Notes: a model not told the origin generated them from the sequence alone. DNA of 64,000 nt from Prolixibacter bellariivorans ATCC BAA-1284 (GCF_000621705.1 NZ_JHXO01000008.1:124001-188000); one strand, 5' to 3'. Counted from the stretch's first letter, positions 25,321 to 34,393 are shown. Numbers and translations are program-made.

Positions 25321-25358
25321 TCTTTGATTAAAGACGGAACTCCATTATCATTCTAAGA

Positions 25359-25404
25359 AATCCTGGACAGGTAGTTGCCATGCAATCCTGTTCAGGATTT
25401 TTTC
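25359..25404 (+). terminator. Terminator after the betaine-type operon
   Basis: The arms AATCCTGGACAGG (25359-25371) and CCTGTTCAGGATT (25387-25399) pair over 13 bp with one G-T, followed by a T run. It lies about 40 bases after proX. Confidence 0.85.
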
Positions 25405-25436
25405 ATGATAAACAATGCTTCACCCAAAATTCGTTC

Positions 25437-25444
25437 TATTTTTG
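25437..25444 (+). promoter_or_regulatory. -7 element before the LysR gene
   Basis: TATTTTTG matches TAnnTTTG and lies 24 bases before the start codon. I find no TTTG at the -33 position, so this is a weaker call. Confidence 0.4.
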
Positions 25445-25468
25445 ATGTGAACCTTTTGAATCAATCGC

Positions 25469-26362
25469 ATGGATTACCGTTATCAGGTTTTTCTGGCTGT
25501 CGCCAATAATCTAAGTTTTACGAAAGCTGCCCAAGAGTTGTATATCAGTCAACCGGCTGTTACCCGGCACATCCGTGAACTTGAAAACACGCTGGGTCTC
25601 GCCCTTTTCAACCGAAAAGGGAACCGAATTACGTTAACGGCTGCAGGAGAAATTGTGTACAGGTTTGCACAGAAAACCCATGTTTTGTACGATGAATTGC
25701 AATACGAGCTTGGCACGCTAAAACAAACGTTCTCCGGTTCTTTGCGACTTGGCGCCAGTTCCACCATTTCGCAATATGTTATTCCGGAAGTAATCGCTGC
25801 CTTTCATACCCGGTACCCCGATATCGACGTCAGCCTGATCAATGGCAACTCCTTTGAAATGGAGCAAAAACTACAGGAAAACCGTATCGATTTAGCCATG
25901 GTCGAAAATTATTCCAGCAAAACGGATTTGCAATACGTTGACTTTTCGGATGATGAAATCGTTGTGATCGCTGGCCATACATGCAAATTTGGTCGGAATG
26001 CGAACGGCACACTCGCAGATCTTCAACATATTCCATTGGTCGTTCGCGAAAGAGGCTCCGGAACACTGGAAGTAATTGAACAATATCTGAAAAGTGCCGG
26101 TCACCCGCTCGATCGGTTAAATGTTATTCTTCACCTGGGAAGTACCGAAGCCATCAAAAACTTTCTTCCCCGGTTTAACGGAATTGGGTTGGTCTCCGTC
26201 AATGCCATTCACAAGGAAATACAACTGAATACACTGAAGATTATTCCAGTTAAAGGATTGAGCATCAAACGAAAATTTCGTTTTGCTTACCCAAAAGGTC
26301 CGTTAACCGGAAATATGAAATACTTTGTCGACTTTGTTCGAAACTATAACATGACGTTATAG
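25469..26362 (+). CDS. LysR-family regulator, YeiE/CysB-like context
   Basis: A LysR-type regulator with winged helix-turn-helix (about 1-60: LSFTKAAQELYISQPAVTRHIRELENTLG) and an effector-binding domain (about 88-295) including LRLGASSTISQYVIP and the ligand loop SGTLEVIEQYL. The length (297) is normal. It precedes, on the same strand, a YeiH-type exporter and a TauE-type permease. In enterobacteria the LysR protein YeiE lies next to yeiH and responds to sulfite, so a sulfur-oxyanion regulator is likely here. The inverted repeat over the promoter at 26380-26423 is its probable binding site. Confidence 0.88.
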   Translation: MDYRYQVFLAVANNLSFTKAAQELYISQPAVTRHIRELENTLGLALFNRKGNRITLTAAGEIVYRFAQKTHVLYDELQYELGTLKQTFSGSLRLGASSTISQYVIPEVIAAFHTRYPDIDVSLINGNSFEMEQKLQENRIDLAMVENYSSKTDLQYVDFSDDEIVVIAGHTCKFGRNANGTLADLQHIPLVVRERGSGTLEVIEQYLKSAGHPLDRLNVILHLGSTEAIKNFLPRFNGIGLVSVNAIHKEIQLNTLKIIPVKGLSIKRKFRFAYPKGPLTGNMKYFVDFVRNYNMTL

Positions 26363-26379
26363 CATATAATATTTTAGTA

Positions 26380-26411
26380 TTTGTTTTCATTATGGCACTG
26401 ACGTAGATTTG
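26380..26411 (+). promoter_or_regulatory. Promoter of the yeiH-type gene
   Basis: TTTG at 26380-26383 and TAGATTTG at 26404-26411, separated by 20 bases, match the Bacteroidota promoter exactly. The predicted start of transcription is near 26418, leaving a leader of only about 10 nt. Confidence 0.75.
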
Positions 26412-26423
26412 CGCAAAATCTAC
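26403..26423. promoter_or_regulatory. Inverted repeat over the promoter, candidate LysR operator
   Basis: GTAGATTT (26403-26410) and AAATCTAC (26416-26423) are exact reverse complements with 5 bases between. The repeat covers the -7 element and the predicted transcription start. Confidence 0.6.
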
Positions 26424-26427
26424 ATTC

Positions 26428-27357
26428 ATGAAGAAGACACTTACCCTCAAATCAACCTCTTACTTTTTGTACCGGGCGATTCCGGCTCTTATACTATTTC
26501 CATTCGTATCAGCGCCCATTGCTTTAGCTTCCGGCTTAATCCTCTCCTTTTTTGGTCACGAAGAGGCAAAGCCTGAAACCGGCAAAACGATTTCTTTCCT
26601 ACTACAGGCATCCATCGTCTTAATGGGATTCGGAATGAACCTGGGAACTGTATTAGCGGCAGGTATTTCCGGATTTAAAATCACACTTTTCTCCGTAATT
26701 TCTACCATACTTATGGGGCTATTCCTTGGATGGGTATTTCGTGTCGATAAGAAAACCGCATATCTCATCTCCGTGGGAACGGCCATTTGCGGCGGTAGTG
26801 CTATTGCTGCCACAGCTCCGGTACTGAAGGCTGAAAACCGGCAAATATCCTTCGCTCTCGCCACTGTTTTTATTCTGAACTCCGTTGCCCTGTTTCTTTT
26901 TCCTTTCCTGGGGCACATCATGCATCTTTCGCAGGAAACCTTTGGATATTGGGCAGCCATCGCCATCCACGATACAAGCTCAGTGGTTGGTGCCGGAAGT
27001 GTTTATGGTCCTCATGCATTGGAAATTGCCACAACCGTGAAGCTCACCCGTGCTTTATGGATTATTCCGGTTACCATAATAACTGCACTGATAAATAAAA
27101 GTGACAATCGTATCAACATTCCATGGTTCATTCCGTTATTTGTAGTAGCCATGATTGTTGCTCATTATATCCCCCAGTGGAGCCATACATTTGCGCACTT
27201 AAGCTGGTTGGGAGAAAAGGGCCTGCTGGTTGCACTGTTCTTTATCGGAGCAGGAATTTCTAAAAATGACATAAAATTAGCAGGATGGCGGCCCGTCCTG
27301 ATGGGACTGGTTCTTTGGACCATTGTTTCCGTCACCTCCATCCTGATTCTCAATTAA
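26428..27357 (+). CDS. YeiH/PSE-family putative sulfate exporter
   Basis: A 309-residue inner-membrane protein with about nine to ten hydrophobic segments, of the family that includes YeiH (UPF0324, 'conserved hypothetical 698'). Family features visible are the ALILFPFVSAPIALASGLIL opening, SVGTAICGGSAIAATAPVLKAE and AIAIHDTSSVVGAGSVYGP with its conserved polar residues, and ARNLYF-type end motifs are absent. The family is proposed to export sulfate or related anions; direct proof is thin. A TauE-type permease follows by 9 bases, and a LysR gene precedes it. Transcription starts from its own promoter at 26380-26411. Confidence 0.88.
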   Translation: MKKTLTLKSTSYFLYRAIPALILFPFVSAPIALASGLILSFFGHEEAKPETGKTISFLLQASIVLMGFGMNLGTVLAAGISGFKITLFSVISTILMGLFLGWVFRVDKKTAYLISVGTAICGGSAIAATAPVLKAENRQISFALATVFILNSVALFLFPFLGHIMHLSQETFGYWAAIAIHDTSSVVGAGSVYGPHALEIATTVKLTRALWIIPVTIITALINKSDNRINIPWFIPLFVVAMIVAHYIPQWSHTFAHLSWLGEKGLLVALFFIGAGISKNDIKLAGWRPVLMGLVLWTIVSVTSILILN

Positions 27358-27366
27358 CCATAAACT

Positions 27367-28098
27367 ATGGAATGGGTATTCATCGCAATAGTCATACTAT
27401 TTGCATCGGTATTAAAAGGTTTGACAGGCTTTGGGTTCGCCCTGCTTGCCATGCCTTTTTTGCTCATTTTTTATCCGGCCAAACTGGTCATCCCGGTACT
27501 AACATTGTTTAATCTGCTTACTTCCACTCAGATTATCCTGAAAATACCCAATTTAAAATTGAACCGGTACACCCTGAAAATTCCTATTTGGGGAATTATT
27601 GGAACCCTTCCCGGTGTTGTATTACTCAATTTTGTTGAGGATCGTCCATTCAAAATCTTTGTCGGAAGCATGCTTATTATCGTATCCTTTGCTTTTTTGA
27701 AAGGATTCCGTTTTAGGATAAAAGACCCTTTACGAGGATCGGTAACAGCCGGATTAACCAGTGGTTTTCTTGGAGGCTTCACCTCCATCAGCGGTCCTCC
27801 CCTCGCCCTTTTTCTCACCTCACTCAACGTTTCCAATGACGATTTCCGGGGAAAATTTGCCTATTTCAATATTGCCACTGCTACATTGGCCTTAATCGGT
27901 TACGCCTTTAGCCGCATGCTTACGCTTGAGACATTAAAAATAACAGCCTTTCAACTTCCCATTATGGTTTTTGGGATTCTCATCGGTCAAAAACTCAGCC
28001 GGATTGTCTCCGTAAGTCTCTTCCAGAAAATCTGTATTCTCATTACGTTATTTTCCGGATTCATGACACTATTTAGCGTTCTTCATCCCCTTGGATAA
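27367..28098 (+). CDS. TauE/SafE-family sulfite/anion permease
   Basis: A 243-residue inner-membrane protein with seven to eight hydrophobic segments. TauE/SafE motifs are visible: GLTGFGFALLAMPFLLIF near the N-terminus and the repeat GLTSGFLGGFTSISGPPLALFL in the middle. Members move sulfite, sulfoacetate or other small organic anions out of or across the cell membrane. It begins 9 bases after the YeiH-type gene and shares its promoter. The pairing with YeiH and a LysR regulator points to disposal of sulfite or sulfate arising from sulfonate or cysteine metabolism. Confidence 0.88.
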   Translation: MEWVFIAIVILFASVLKGLTGFGFALLAMPFLLIFYPAKLVIPVLTLFNLLTSTQIILKIPNLKLNRYTLKIPIWGIIGTLPGVVLLNFVEDRPFKIFVGSMLIIVSFAFLKGFRFRIKDPLRGSVTAGLTSGFLGGFTSISGPPLALFLTSLNVSNDDFRGKFAYFNIATATLALIGYAFSRMLTLETLKITAFQLPIMVFGILIGQKLSRIVSVSLFQKICILITLFSGFMTLFSVLHPLG

Positions 28099-28416
28099 GT
28101 TTGATTTCGATGTCATACTTAAACTAAAAAGCGGCAAACCGGTTAAAAAGTCAATTCAAATAAAATATTCCACTAATTCATCCGTCTACCTGAACAGAAC
28201 TAGATGAATTCTGGCCTGAAAAACCACATTCAATTTAACAAAACAATCAACATTTTTGACTCAAAGAGAGGAACTTCAATACAATATCTATCATAATATT
28301 GTTAAAAAGTGATCACGTAAAAGCACTTGTGTTCCGCTAAATATTTAAGATTTACGAAACATTGTTACGATATGATTGCCTTATTTTTGACCCTTCAAAC
28401 GATAAAGTCAAAGAGA
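28099..28416. other. Intergenic stretch before the TetR/efflux operon
   Basis: About 320 bases without a supported gene. It holds a 7-8-7 inverted repeat (ACAATAT 28281-28287, ATATTGT 28296-28302) and a -7 promoter element at 28382-28389. The reading frame of the TetR gene is open upstream to 28327, but the promoter lies inside that extension. Confidence 0.5.
28382..28389 (+). promoter_or_regulatory. -7 element before the TetR gene
   Basis: TATTTTTG matches TAnnTTTG; an ATTG lies 17 bases before it. The predicted start near 28396 falls after the ATG at 28372 and before the ATG at 28417, which decides the gene start. Confidence 0.5.
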
Positions 28417-29037
28417 ATGGTTCAGGTTAAGTACCGTGGTGAGAACACTGAAAAACTCAATAAAATAATAGAAGCAGCGCAAAGACGTTTCGGGGTATAT
28501 GGCCTTGAAAAAACTTCCATGCGCGAAATTGCTTCCGATCTGGGCATTTCCAAGGCTTCACTCTATTACTATTTCCCTGACAAAGAGCATCTATATGTTC
28601 ATGTTATTGAAAAAGAGCACGATGAATTTATCAGGAACCTTCGGGTAAACATGCAGCAATCGGAGCTTCCCGACCAAATGGTCAGAAAGTTTGTCGAAAC
28701 GCGAATGGAACTTTTCCGCACTTTTTTAAATCTCAGCCGGTTCAAGATGAGCAATCTCATGGAATTCAAAACGCTGATGAACGAATCGTGGGTTCGCTCG
28801 AAAGCCAAAGAGATTAAAATCATTAGCGATGTATTGAAAACGGGAATGGAGAATGAATTCTTCAAGCAAGACAATCCGAATGAATTAGCTGAATTATTTA
28901 TCGACGTGCTCAGAGGACTACGGACCACATTCATCAAAAACAAGGAATATTTTTTCCTCGACGAAGATGAATACGCTGTTCTGGTAGAAAAGACAAATCG
29001 CTTTACGGAAGTGTTTATTCGTGGCATTCTGAAATAG
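28417..29037 (+). CDS. TetR-family regulator of the efflux operon
   Basis: A 206-residue TetR-type repressor with the N-terminal helix-turn-helix in MREIASDLGISKASLYYYFPDKEHLY and a helical ligand domain after about residue 60. The ATG at 28417 is preferred over upstream in-frame starts (28327, 28372) because a -7 promoter element lies between. It is 27 bases before a complete tripartite efflux system on the same strand, so it most likely represses that operon and its own gene in response to a toxic compound exported by the pump. The ligand is unknown. Confidence 0.88.
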   Translation: MVQVKYRGENTEKLNKIIEAAQRRFGVYGLEKTSMREIASDLGISKASLYYYFPDKEHLYVHVIEKEHDEFIRNLRVNMQQSELPDQMVRKFVETRMELFRTFLNLSRFKMSNLMEFKTLMNESWVRSKAKEIKIISDVLKTGMENEFFKQDNPNELAELFIDVLRGLRTTFIKNKEYFFLDEDEYAVLVEKTNRFTEVFIRGILK

Positions 29038-29064
29038 AAAATAAAAAGTAATCATAAAAATAAT

Positions 29065-30078
29065 ATGACAAGTAAGAATAAAAACAAGAGAAAGGCAGTC
29101 AGGGTGTACCTTCCCCTGGCAATTGTTATTGCTGCCATTTTAGGCATTGGCTGGCATTATTACAAAGAATACACGCATTACATTAAAACAGATGATGCGT
29201 ATGTTGATGCCGATAAAGTGGCCGTGAGCGCCAAAATGATGGGCCGTATAGAGGAAATGTACGTGAAAGAAGGTGATACTGTTCAAAAAGGAATGCTGCT
29301 GGCCGAACTGGACAGTACGGATTTGCTGGCCCGGAAGACTCAGGCCGAAGCTGCAGTTGAGCAGGCACAAACTGCTTTAGTGCAGGCACAGGCGCAGTAC
29401 AGCTACAACAAAGAAAATTTGAAAGTACTGAAAGTGAACCTGCAACGTAGTAAGGACGACTTCGAGCGGGGAAAAACGCAGTTCAAAGGCGGCGTAATTC
29501 CACAGGAACAGTTCGAACACCTGCAGAAAGCATACGAAGCAGCATCGGCAACCTATAAGGCAGCACAGAAACAATTGCAGGTGGTGCAATCGCAGATTAA
29601 AAGCGCCAAAGCTGCAATTAATACAGCCAAATCACAAGTAGGTGTAATTGAAGCTTCGCTGGATAATACGAAACTTTACGCTCCCATTAGCGGAGTCATT
29701 GCCAGGCGGTGGCTATTGCAAGGTGATATGGCACAACCGGGTCAATCAGTCGTAACCATTTCGAACGACCATAATTACTGGATAACCGTTTACCTGGAAG
29801 AAACCAACGTTGGTGAAATAAAAGATGGTCAACCGGCCAAATTCACCATCGACGCGTATCCGGGTATAACTTTTTCAGGAAAAATTTTCTACATCGGTTC
29901 CAACACCGCGTCTCAGTTTGCACTTATTCCGCCGAACAACGCTTCCGGAAACTTTACGAAAGTCACACAACGTGTTCCGGTAAAAATATCAATCGACAAA
30001 GCAGACAACAACGAAAAAGTCAGTCAATTCAATCTGATGGCCGGAATGTCATCAGTCATTAAAATAATTCGACAATGA
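29065..30078 (+). CDS. emrA: HlyD/EmrA-family membrane fusion protein
   Basis: The periplasmic adaptor that joins an inner-membrane drug transporter to TolC. It has one N-terminal membrane anchor (about residues 12-30), the lipoyl half-motif DAYVDADKVAVSAKMMGRIEEMYVKEGDTVQKG, a long alpha-helical hairpin (about 90-195) rich in Gln, Ala and Lys, the second lipoyl half LYAPISGVIARRWLLQGDMAQPGQSV, and a beta-barrel part to residue 337. Its stop overlaps the transporter start by four bases. The order adaptor, DHA2 transporter, TolC gives a full EmrAB-TolC-like pump. Confidence 0.93.
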   Translation: MTSKNKNKRKAVRVYLPLAIVIAAILGIGWHYYKEYTHYIKTDDAYVDADKVAVSAKMMGRIEEMYVKEGDTVQKGMLLAELDSTDLLARKTQAEAAVEQAQTALVQAQAQYSYNKENLKVLKVNLQRSKDDFERGKTQFKGGVIPQEQFEHLQKAYEAASATYKAAQKQLQVVQSQIKSAKAAINTAKSQVGVIEASLDNTKLYAPISGVIARRWLLQGDMAQPGQSVVTISNDHNYWITVYLEETNVGEIKDGQPAKFTIDAYPGITFSGKIFYIGSNTASQFALIPPNNASGNFTKVTQRVPVKISIDKADNNEKVSQFNLMAGMSSVIKIIRQ

Positions 30079-31706
30079 GCCATCCACGGAAAATAACGCT
30101 TGCACACCGAATCAGGCGAATTCTCCGGACCAGAGACTCATCATATCATCCCAAAAGTAAGTTTTATCGTTGGTGGGTTTTGGGGAATGTCATGATCGGA
30201 ACCTTTATGGCGGTATTGGATGCTACCATTGTCAATGTGGGGTTGCCGAAAATCATGGCCTCGTTTGGTGTGAGCATCGATAAAATTGAATGGGTGCTGA
30301 CAGCATACATGCTGGCGATGGCAGTCATGCTTCCAGCGTCAGGATGGTTTGCCGACCGGTTTGGGCACAAGCGAATGTATTTTTTCGGTTTGTTCCTGTT
30401 TACATTCGGTTCCATGATGTGCGGAATGTCGGGCAACGAGGATATGCTCATTTTTTCCCGGGTTATTCAGGGATTAGGAGCCGGTTCGCTGATGCCTATC
30501 GGGATGGCCATTATTACCCGCGAATTTCCGCCTGAACAACGTGGAACAGCCCTTGGATTCTGGGCTATTTCGGCGGCGGCTTCGGTTTCGTTCGGTCCGC
30601 TGATTGGAGGATACCTGGTCGACAATTTCAGCTGGAAACTCATGTTCGATGTAAACGTACCGGTCGGAATTATCGGTATGATCGTCACCATGATCATCCA
30701 ACAGGAATATGTCAATAACCGAGTCGGGAAATTCGATTTGTTAGGATTCCTGTCTGTCAGTATTTTCCTTCCGGTTCTGCTCTACGCCTTATCCGAAGGC
30801 AATGCCGCAACCAATAGCGGAGGCTGGCATGCTCCGTTTATATTGATCTGTTTTGCCATTTCAGCCATTGCATTCACCGTTTTTATCATTACAGAACTAA
30901 CGGTGGAAAAGCCGCTGGTAGACTTGAAGTTGTTGAAGAACTACAACTTTGCTATCAGTAACCTGGTGATGTTTATTTTCGGTATTGGCATGTTTGGAAG
31001 TACGTTCCTGTTGCCCCTGTTCTTGCAAAATTCCTTGGGATATACAGCGATTCAGGCAGGAGCCGTATTTCTCCCTATTGGTTTCATTCAGGGAGCGGCG
31101 TCGCCAATTGCCGGTCGTTTTGCCGACAAGTTCAATGCAAAAGTTCCGGTTATTCTGGGAATTGTTCTACTAGCGCTCAGTTTTTACCTGAACAGCTTGT
31201 TTTCACGACTGACGGAACACAACTACATTATGACATCGCTTTACATTCGTGGGCTGGCTATGGGAATTATCTTTACTCCGCTTAGTGCAATTTCATTGCT
31301 GGAAATACCACGTCATAAAATGGCACAGGCATCCGGGTTATTTAATGTCATTCGTCAGCTGGGAGGAAGTTTTGGTGTAGCAATTCTCGCAACTCTTCTT
31401 ACCTCACGAACAAAATACCATTCCACAATTTACGGTGAAGCACTGAATCCGAATTCAGAAGCTTTTCATCAGGTTACCCATCATCTGACGGGGTATATTC
31501 AGCATACAGCCGGAAGTTCCGTCGGAACGGCAGCTATGCAGGCAAAATCGGTACTAATAAGTCATGTGAGCAGTGAAGCTTTCATTCAAGGCATTGACGA
31601 TGACTTTTTGATAGCCGCTATCATTACTTTAATTGGAGGAATACCGGTTTTCTGGTTACATACCAGGAAAAAATTGGAAGCAAAAAATCGAGTAAATCAT
31701 GATTAA
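30075..31706 (+). CDS. emrB: EmrB/QacA (DHA2)-family multidrug MFS transporter
   Basis: A proton-driven drug exporter of the 14-segment DHA2 family, 543 residues. Visible motifs are LDATIVNVGLPKI in segment 1, WVLTAYMLAMAVMLPASGWFADRFGHKRMY (motif A) between segments 2 and 3, and RVIQGLGAGSLMPIGMAII and GPLIGGYLVDNFSWKLMF (motif C region). It has an N-terminal tail of about 30 basic residues. It is translationally coupled to the adaptor (ATGA) and overlaps the tolC gene by eight bases. Substrates are probably hydrophobic toxic compounds; exact ones cannot be inferred. Confidence 0.93.
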   Translation: MSHPRKITLAHRIRRILRTRDSSYHPKSKFYRWWVLGNVMIGTFMAVLDATIVNVGLPKIMASFGVSIDKIEWVLTAYMLAMAVMLPASGWFADRFGHKRMYFFGLFLFTFGSMMCGMSGNEDMLIFSRVIQGLGAGSLMPIGMAIITREFPPEQRGTALGFWAISAAASVSFGPLIGGYLVDNFSWKLMFDVNVPVGIIGMIVTMIIQQEYVNNRVGKFDLLGFLSVSIFLPVLLYALSEGNAATNSGGWHAPFILICFAISAIAFTVFIITELTVEKPLVDLKLLKNYNFAISNLVMFIFGIGMFGSTFLLPLFLQNSLGYTAIQAGAVFLPIGFIQGAASPIAGRFADKFNAKVPVILGIVLLALSFYLNSLFSRLTEHNYIMTSLYIRGLAMGIIFTPLSAISLLEIPRHKMAQASGLFNVIRQLGGSFGVAILATLLTSRTKYHSTIYGEALNPNSEAFHQVTHHLTGYIQHTAGSSVGTAAMQAKSVLISHVSSEAFIQGIDDDFLIAAIITLIGGIPVFWLHTRKKLEAKNRVNHD

Positions 31707-33039
31707 GAAAAACCACATATTGCCATTACTTATTGGTTTCGTGATGGCATTTTCGCAGCCGCTGGCAGCACAAACCGAAGCAGTTGCAATATCCACTACG
31801 CCGGCTGACTCCCTCTCGTTAGACAGCATCATCAGTAAAGTGGTCAACACTTACCCTTCGGTAAAAGAAGCGGAAGAAGCTGTAAAAAGAGCAGACACGA
31901 AAGTTGAGCTGGCCCGTTCGGGACATTATCCCAACGTGAGCGCCAATGCCAGTTATTCTCATATTGGACCGGTAACCAAATTCAGTTTGCCGGGATTCGG
32001 AGAAGTTCAAATGAATCCAAATGATAATTATGCGGCAACTATCGATGTCAGTCAATCCATCTCTGATTTTGGAAAAACGGCAGCAAACATAGCTTATCAA
32101 CGGGAAACCCAAGTGCTCGGAAAACAGACGCTGCAACAGGTAAAGCAACAATTGTCTATCCGCGCCATTCATACTTACTACAGTTTGCTTTTCCTGCAGG
32201 AGGCGATTGATATCAAAAACGAGCAGCTCGCCAACTTGCAACACCACCTCGATTTCATCAACAAAAAGATGGAAACCGGATCGGCAACTCGTTACGAAGA
32301 GCTTTCCACGAAAGTGAAAATTTCCGGTGTTAAAAGTCAAAAACTGGATATTTTGGCATCTATTCGTGTTCAACAAGCAGTATTGAACATCCTCCTGGGT
32401 GAACCGGAAACAGCTCAACATTTTGTGAAAGAAAAGCTGACCGTCGACGACCCGGCGATTCTTCCTGATACCATGATTAATATGGCTGTCAGAAATCGCG
32501 ATGAAATGAAAATTGCCCGAGAAAAAACACGTTTGGCTGAGTTGAATCTGAATCTGGTTAAGTCGCAAAATACACCTGACTTACGAGCCTTTGTTTCGGC
32601 AGGAGCCAAAGATGGCTATCTGCCCAAGATATACCAGTTCAAACCCAATTATGTGGCAGGACTGAATTTGCACATTCCGATCTTTGATGGCAACCGAAAC
32701 AAGAATCAGCGACTGCTGGCCCAATCCGGTATTCAGACTTCCATTTATGAAACGGAACGTTTGCAGCGTGAAGTAGCCGGAGATGTGATTAAAAATTCCG
32801 CCAATGTGGAAACGGCAGCACAGAAAGTAAAACAGTTCGAGCTTCAGTTGAAACAGGCCCGCGAAGCCTTCTCGCTGGCTGAAACCAGTTTCAAAGCCGG
32901 TGCTATTACCAACCTCGATTTGCTCGATGCCACTACAGCCGTATCCAACAGCCGGTTGATGCTGCTAAAATCTGAAATTGACTATGCAATAAGTATATAC
33001 GACCTGCAGGCTGCTGTAGGAAAACACATGTTTGAGTAA
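31699..33039 (+). CDS. TolC-family outer membrane efflux protein
   Basis: The outer-membrane channel of the pump, 446 residues. A signal peptide ends near residue 25 (PLAA-Q). Two repeats of long coiled helices and short strands follow, with the TolC-type segments SLSLDSIISKVVNTYPSVKEAEEAVKRAD, NLHIPIFDGNRNKNQRLLAQS and FKAGAITNLDLLDATTAVSNSRLMLLKSEIDY. It overlaps emrB by eight bases, so all three pump parts are produced together. A good terminator lies 36 bases downstream. Confidence 0.92.
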   Translation: MIKKNHILPLLIGFVMAFSQPLAAQTEAVAISTTPADSLSLDSIISKVVNTYPSVKEAEEAVKRADTKVELARSGHYPNVSANASYSHIGPVTKFSLPGFGEVQMNPNDNYAATIDVSQSISDFGKTAANIAYQRETQVLGKQTLQQVKQQLSIRAIHTYYSLLFLQEAIDIKNEQLANLQHHLDFINKKMETGSATRYEELSTKVKISGVKSQKLDILASIRVQQAVLNILLGEPETAQHFVKEKLTVDDPAILPDTMINMAVRNRDEMKIAREKTRLAELNLNLVKSQNTPDLRAFVSAGAKDGYLPKIYQFKPNYVAGLNLHIPIFDGNRNKNQRLLAQSGIQTSIYETERLQREVAGDVIKNSANVETAAQKVKQFELQLKQAREAFSLAETSFKAGAITNLDLLDATTAVSNSRLMLLKSEIDYAISIYDLQAAVGKHMFE

Positions 33040-33074
33040 CTTTACGGAGGAGAATATCCTTCCATAACGCAAGC

Positions 33075-33106
33075 AAAACCGTACTCGCCAGGGTACGGTT
33101 TTTTTA
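33075..33106 (+). terminator. Terminator after the efflux operon
   Basis: A 10-bp stem AAAACCGTAC (33075-33084) with GTACGGTTTT (33093-33102) continues into a T run. Confidence 0.88.
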
Positions 33107-33141
33107 TGCAACAAAATTTTCGCCTGCCTCATCACAAGCCA

Positions 33142-33172
33142 TTTGGGAAAATTGGCGGAAAAATTACCTTTG
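33142..33172 (+). promoter_or_regulatory. Promoter of trhO
   Basis: TTTG at 33142-33145 and TACCTTTG at 33165-33172, 19 bases apart, match the Bacteroidota promoter. The leader is about 25 nt. Confidence 0.75.
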
Positions 33173-33204
33173 CACTATATTAATTTAGACCATATTTTAA
33201 TAAG

Positions 33205-34242
33205 ATGTTTCTTTACAATCGAATTAATAAGGAAGAGCTGAAAAAGCAGCTGATGGATGAGACATTCAACCGGAACACGATTTCATTTTACCGTTATCAT
33301 TACATCGATAATCCGGGTGAAATCAGGGATCAACTTTATAAAGAATGGTTCCCGTTAGATTGTTTCGGCCGCATCTACATTGCCCGCGAAGGTATCAACG
33401 CACAAATGAGCGTACCTGAACACAACATGGAAGCTTTCTTGGAAACGCTAGCCAAATTCGATTTGCTGAAGGATATCCCCATCAAATACGCCATTGAAGA
33501 CGACGGCAAATCCTTCTACAAACTGACCATTAAAGTTCGCCCAAAAATTGTGGCCGACGGCCTCGATGAACGAACGTTTGATGTGACCAACGTAGGCAGA
33601 CATCTGAGCGGTTTGGAATTTCACGAATTAGCCGGGAAAGAAGACACCATCATTGTGGATATGCGCAACTTCTACGAAAGTGAAATTGGTCACTTCGAAG
33701 GTGCGATCTGCCCTGAAGCAGATACCTTCCGCGAAGAAATTGAAATGGTTGTGGACCAATTGCAGGATAAGAAAGATGAGAGAATACTACTTTACTGTAC
33801 CGGCGGCATTCGTTGCGAAAAAGCCAGTGCTTACCTTCGCCATCATGGATTCAACGATGTAAATCAATTGCACGGTGGCATTTTGGAGTATGCACGGCAA
33901 ATTAAAGCACTGGAACTTCCTTCCCGGTTCGTCGGAAAGAACTTTGTTTTTGATGAGCGCATGGGTGAAAGTGTGGACGGCCAGATTATTTCCCACTGTC
34001 ATCAGTGTGGCAAGCCATGCGATACGCACACCAACTGCTCCAACGATGCCTGTCACCTGCTTTTTATTCAGTGTCCTGAATGTGCAGCCCAATACGATGG
34101 TTGCTGCTCTGACGAATGTCGCGACGAAAAGCACGACCCGGAAAAGAATACCGGCGCGCGCAAAAAGGAATATCAATTCGGTAACCGGAAAAGAAACCGG
34201 GTCAGCCTCGGATTAAGAAAAAAACTGGAAGCGAGCGAATAA
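33205..34242 (+). CDS. trhO: tRNA uridine(34) hydroxylase, rhodanese family
   Basis: TrhO (YceA/UPF0176) hydroxylates uridine 34 of certain tRNAs in an oxygen-dependent way. The N-terminal acylphosphatase-like domain (about 20-125) is followed by a rhodanese domain with the active Cys198 in LLYCTGGIRCEKAS, the family signature. The C-terminal part (about 250-315) is Cys-rich (CHQCGKPCD, CSNDACHLLFIQCPEC, CCSDEC) and may bind zinc. The tail is basic. The length of 345 is normal. It has its own promoter and terminator, so it is a single-gene unit. Confidence 0.92.
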   Translation: MFLYNRINKEELKKQLMDETFNRNTISFYRYHYIDNPGEIRDQLYKEWFPLDCFGRIYIAREGINAQMSVPEHNMEAFLETLAKFDLLKDIPIKYAIEDDGKSFYKLTIKVRPKIVADGLDERTFDVTNVGRHLSGLEFHELAGKEDTIIVDMRNFYESEIGHFEGAICPEADTFREEIEMVVDQLQDKKDERILLYCTGGIRCEKASAYLRHHGFNDVNQLHGGILEYARQIKALELPSRFVGKNFVFDERMGESVDGQIISHCHQCGKPCDTHTNCSNDACHLLFIQCPECAAQYDGCCSDECRDEKHDPEKNTGARKKEYQFGNRKRNRVSLGLRKKLEASE

Positions 34243-34310
34243 GAAAAATATTTGTCTTCCTTTTTTAAATAGAAAACCACCTAAATTTTCAATACATATA
34301 TCAAAAGATT

Positions 34311-34346
34311 AGCCCAACTCCTTATCGGATGTTGGGCTATATTTTT
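34311..34346 (+). terminator. Terminator after trhO
   Basis: An 8-bp perfect stem AGCCCAAC (34311-34318) with GTTGGGCT (34331-34338) is followed by ATATTTTT. It may also serve the convergent MFS gene, whose stop is at 34394. Confidence 0.7.
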
Positions 34347-34393
34347 ATTACGTCAGCCTCAAAGCTGAATATTTTCGTCAGAATAACTGTTTC

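Noticed and set aside
31819-32568. 249-codon minus-strand frame inside the TolC gene
   Set aside because: Antisense to a complete TolC-family gene; no recognisable domain.
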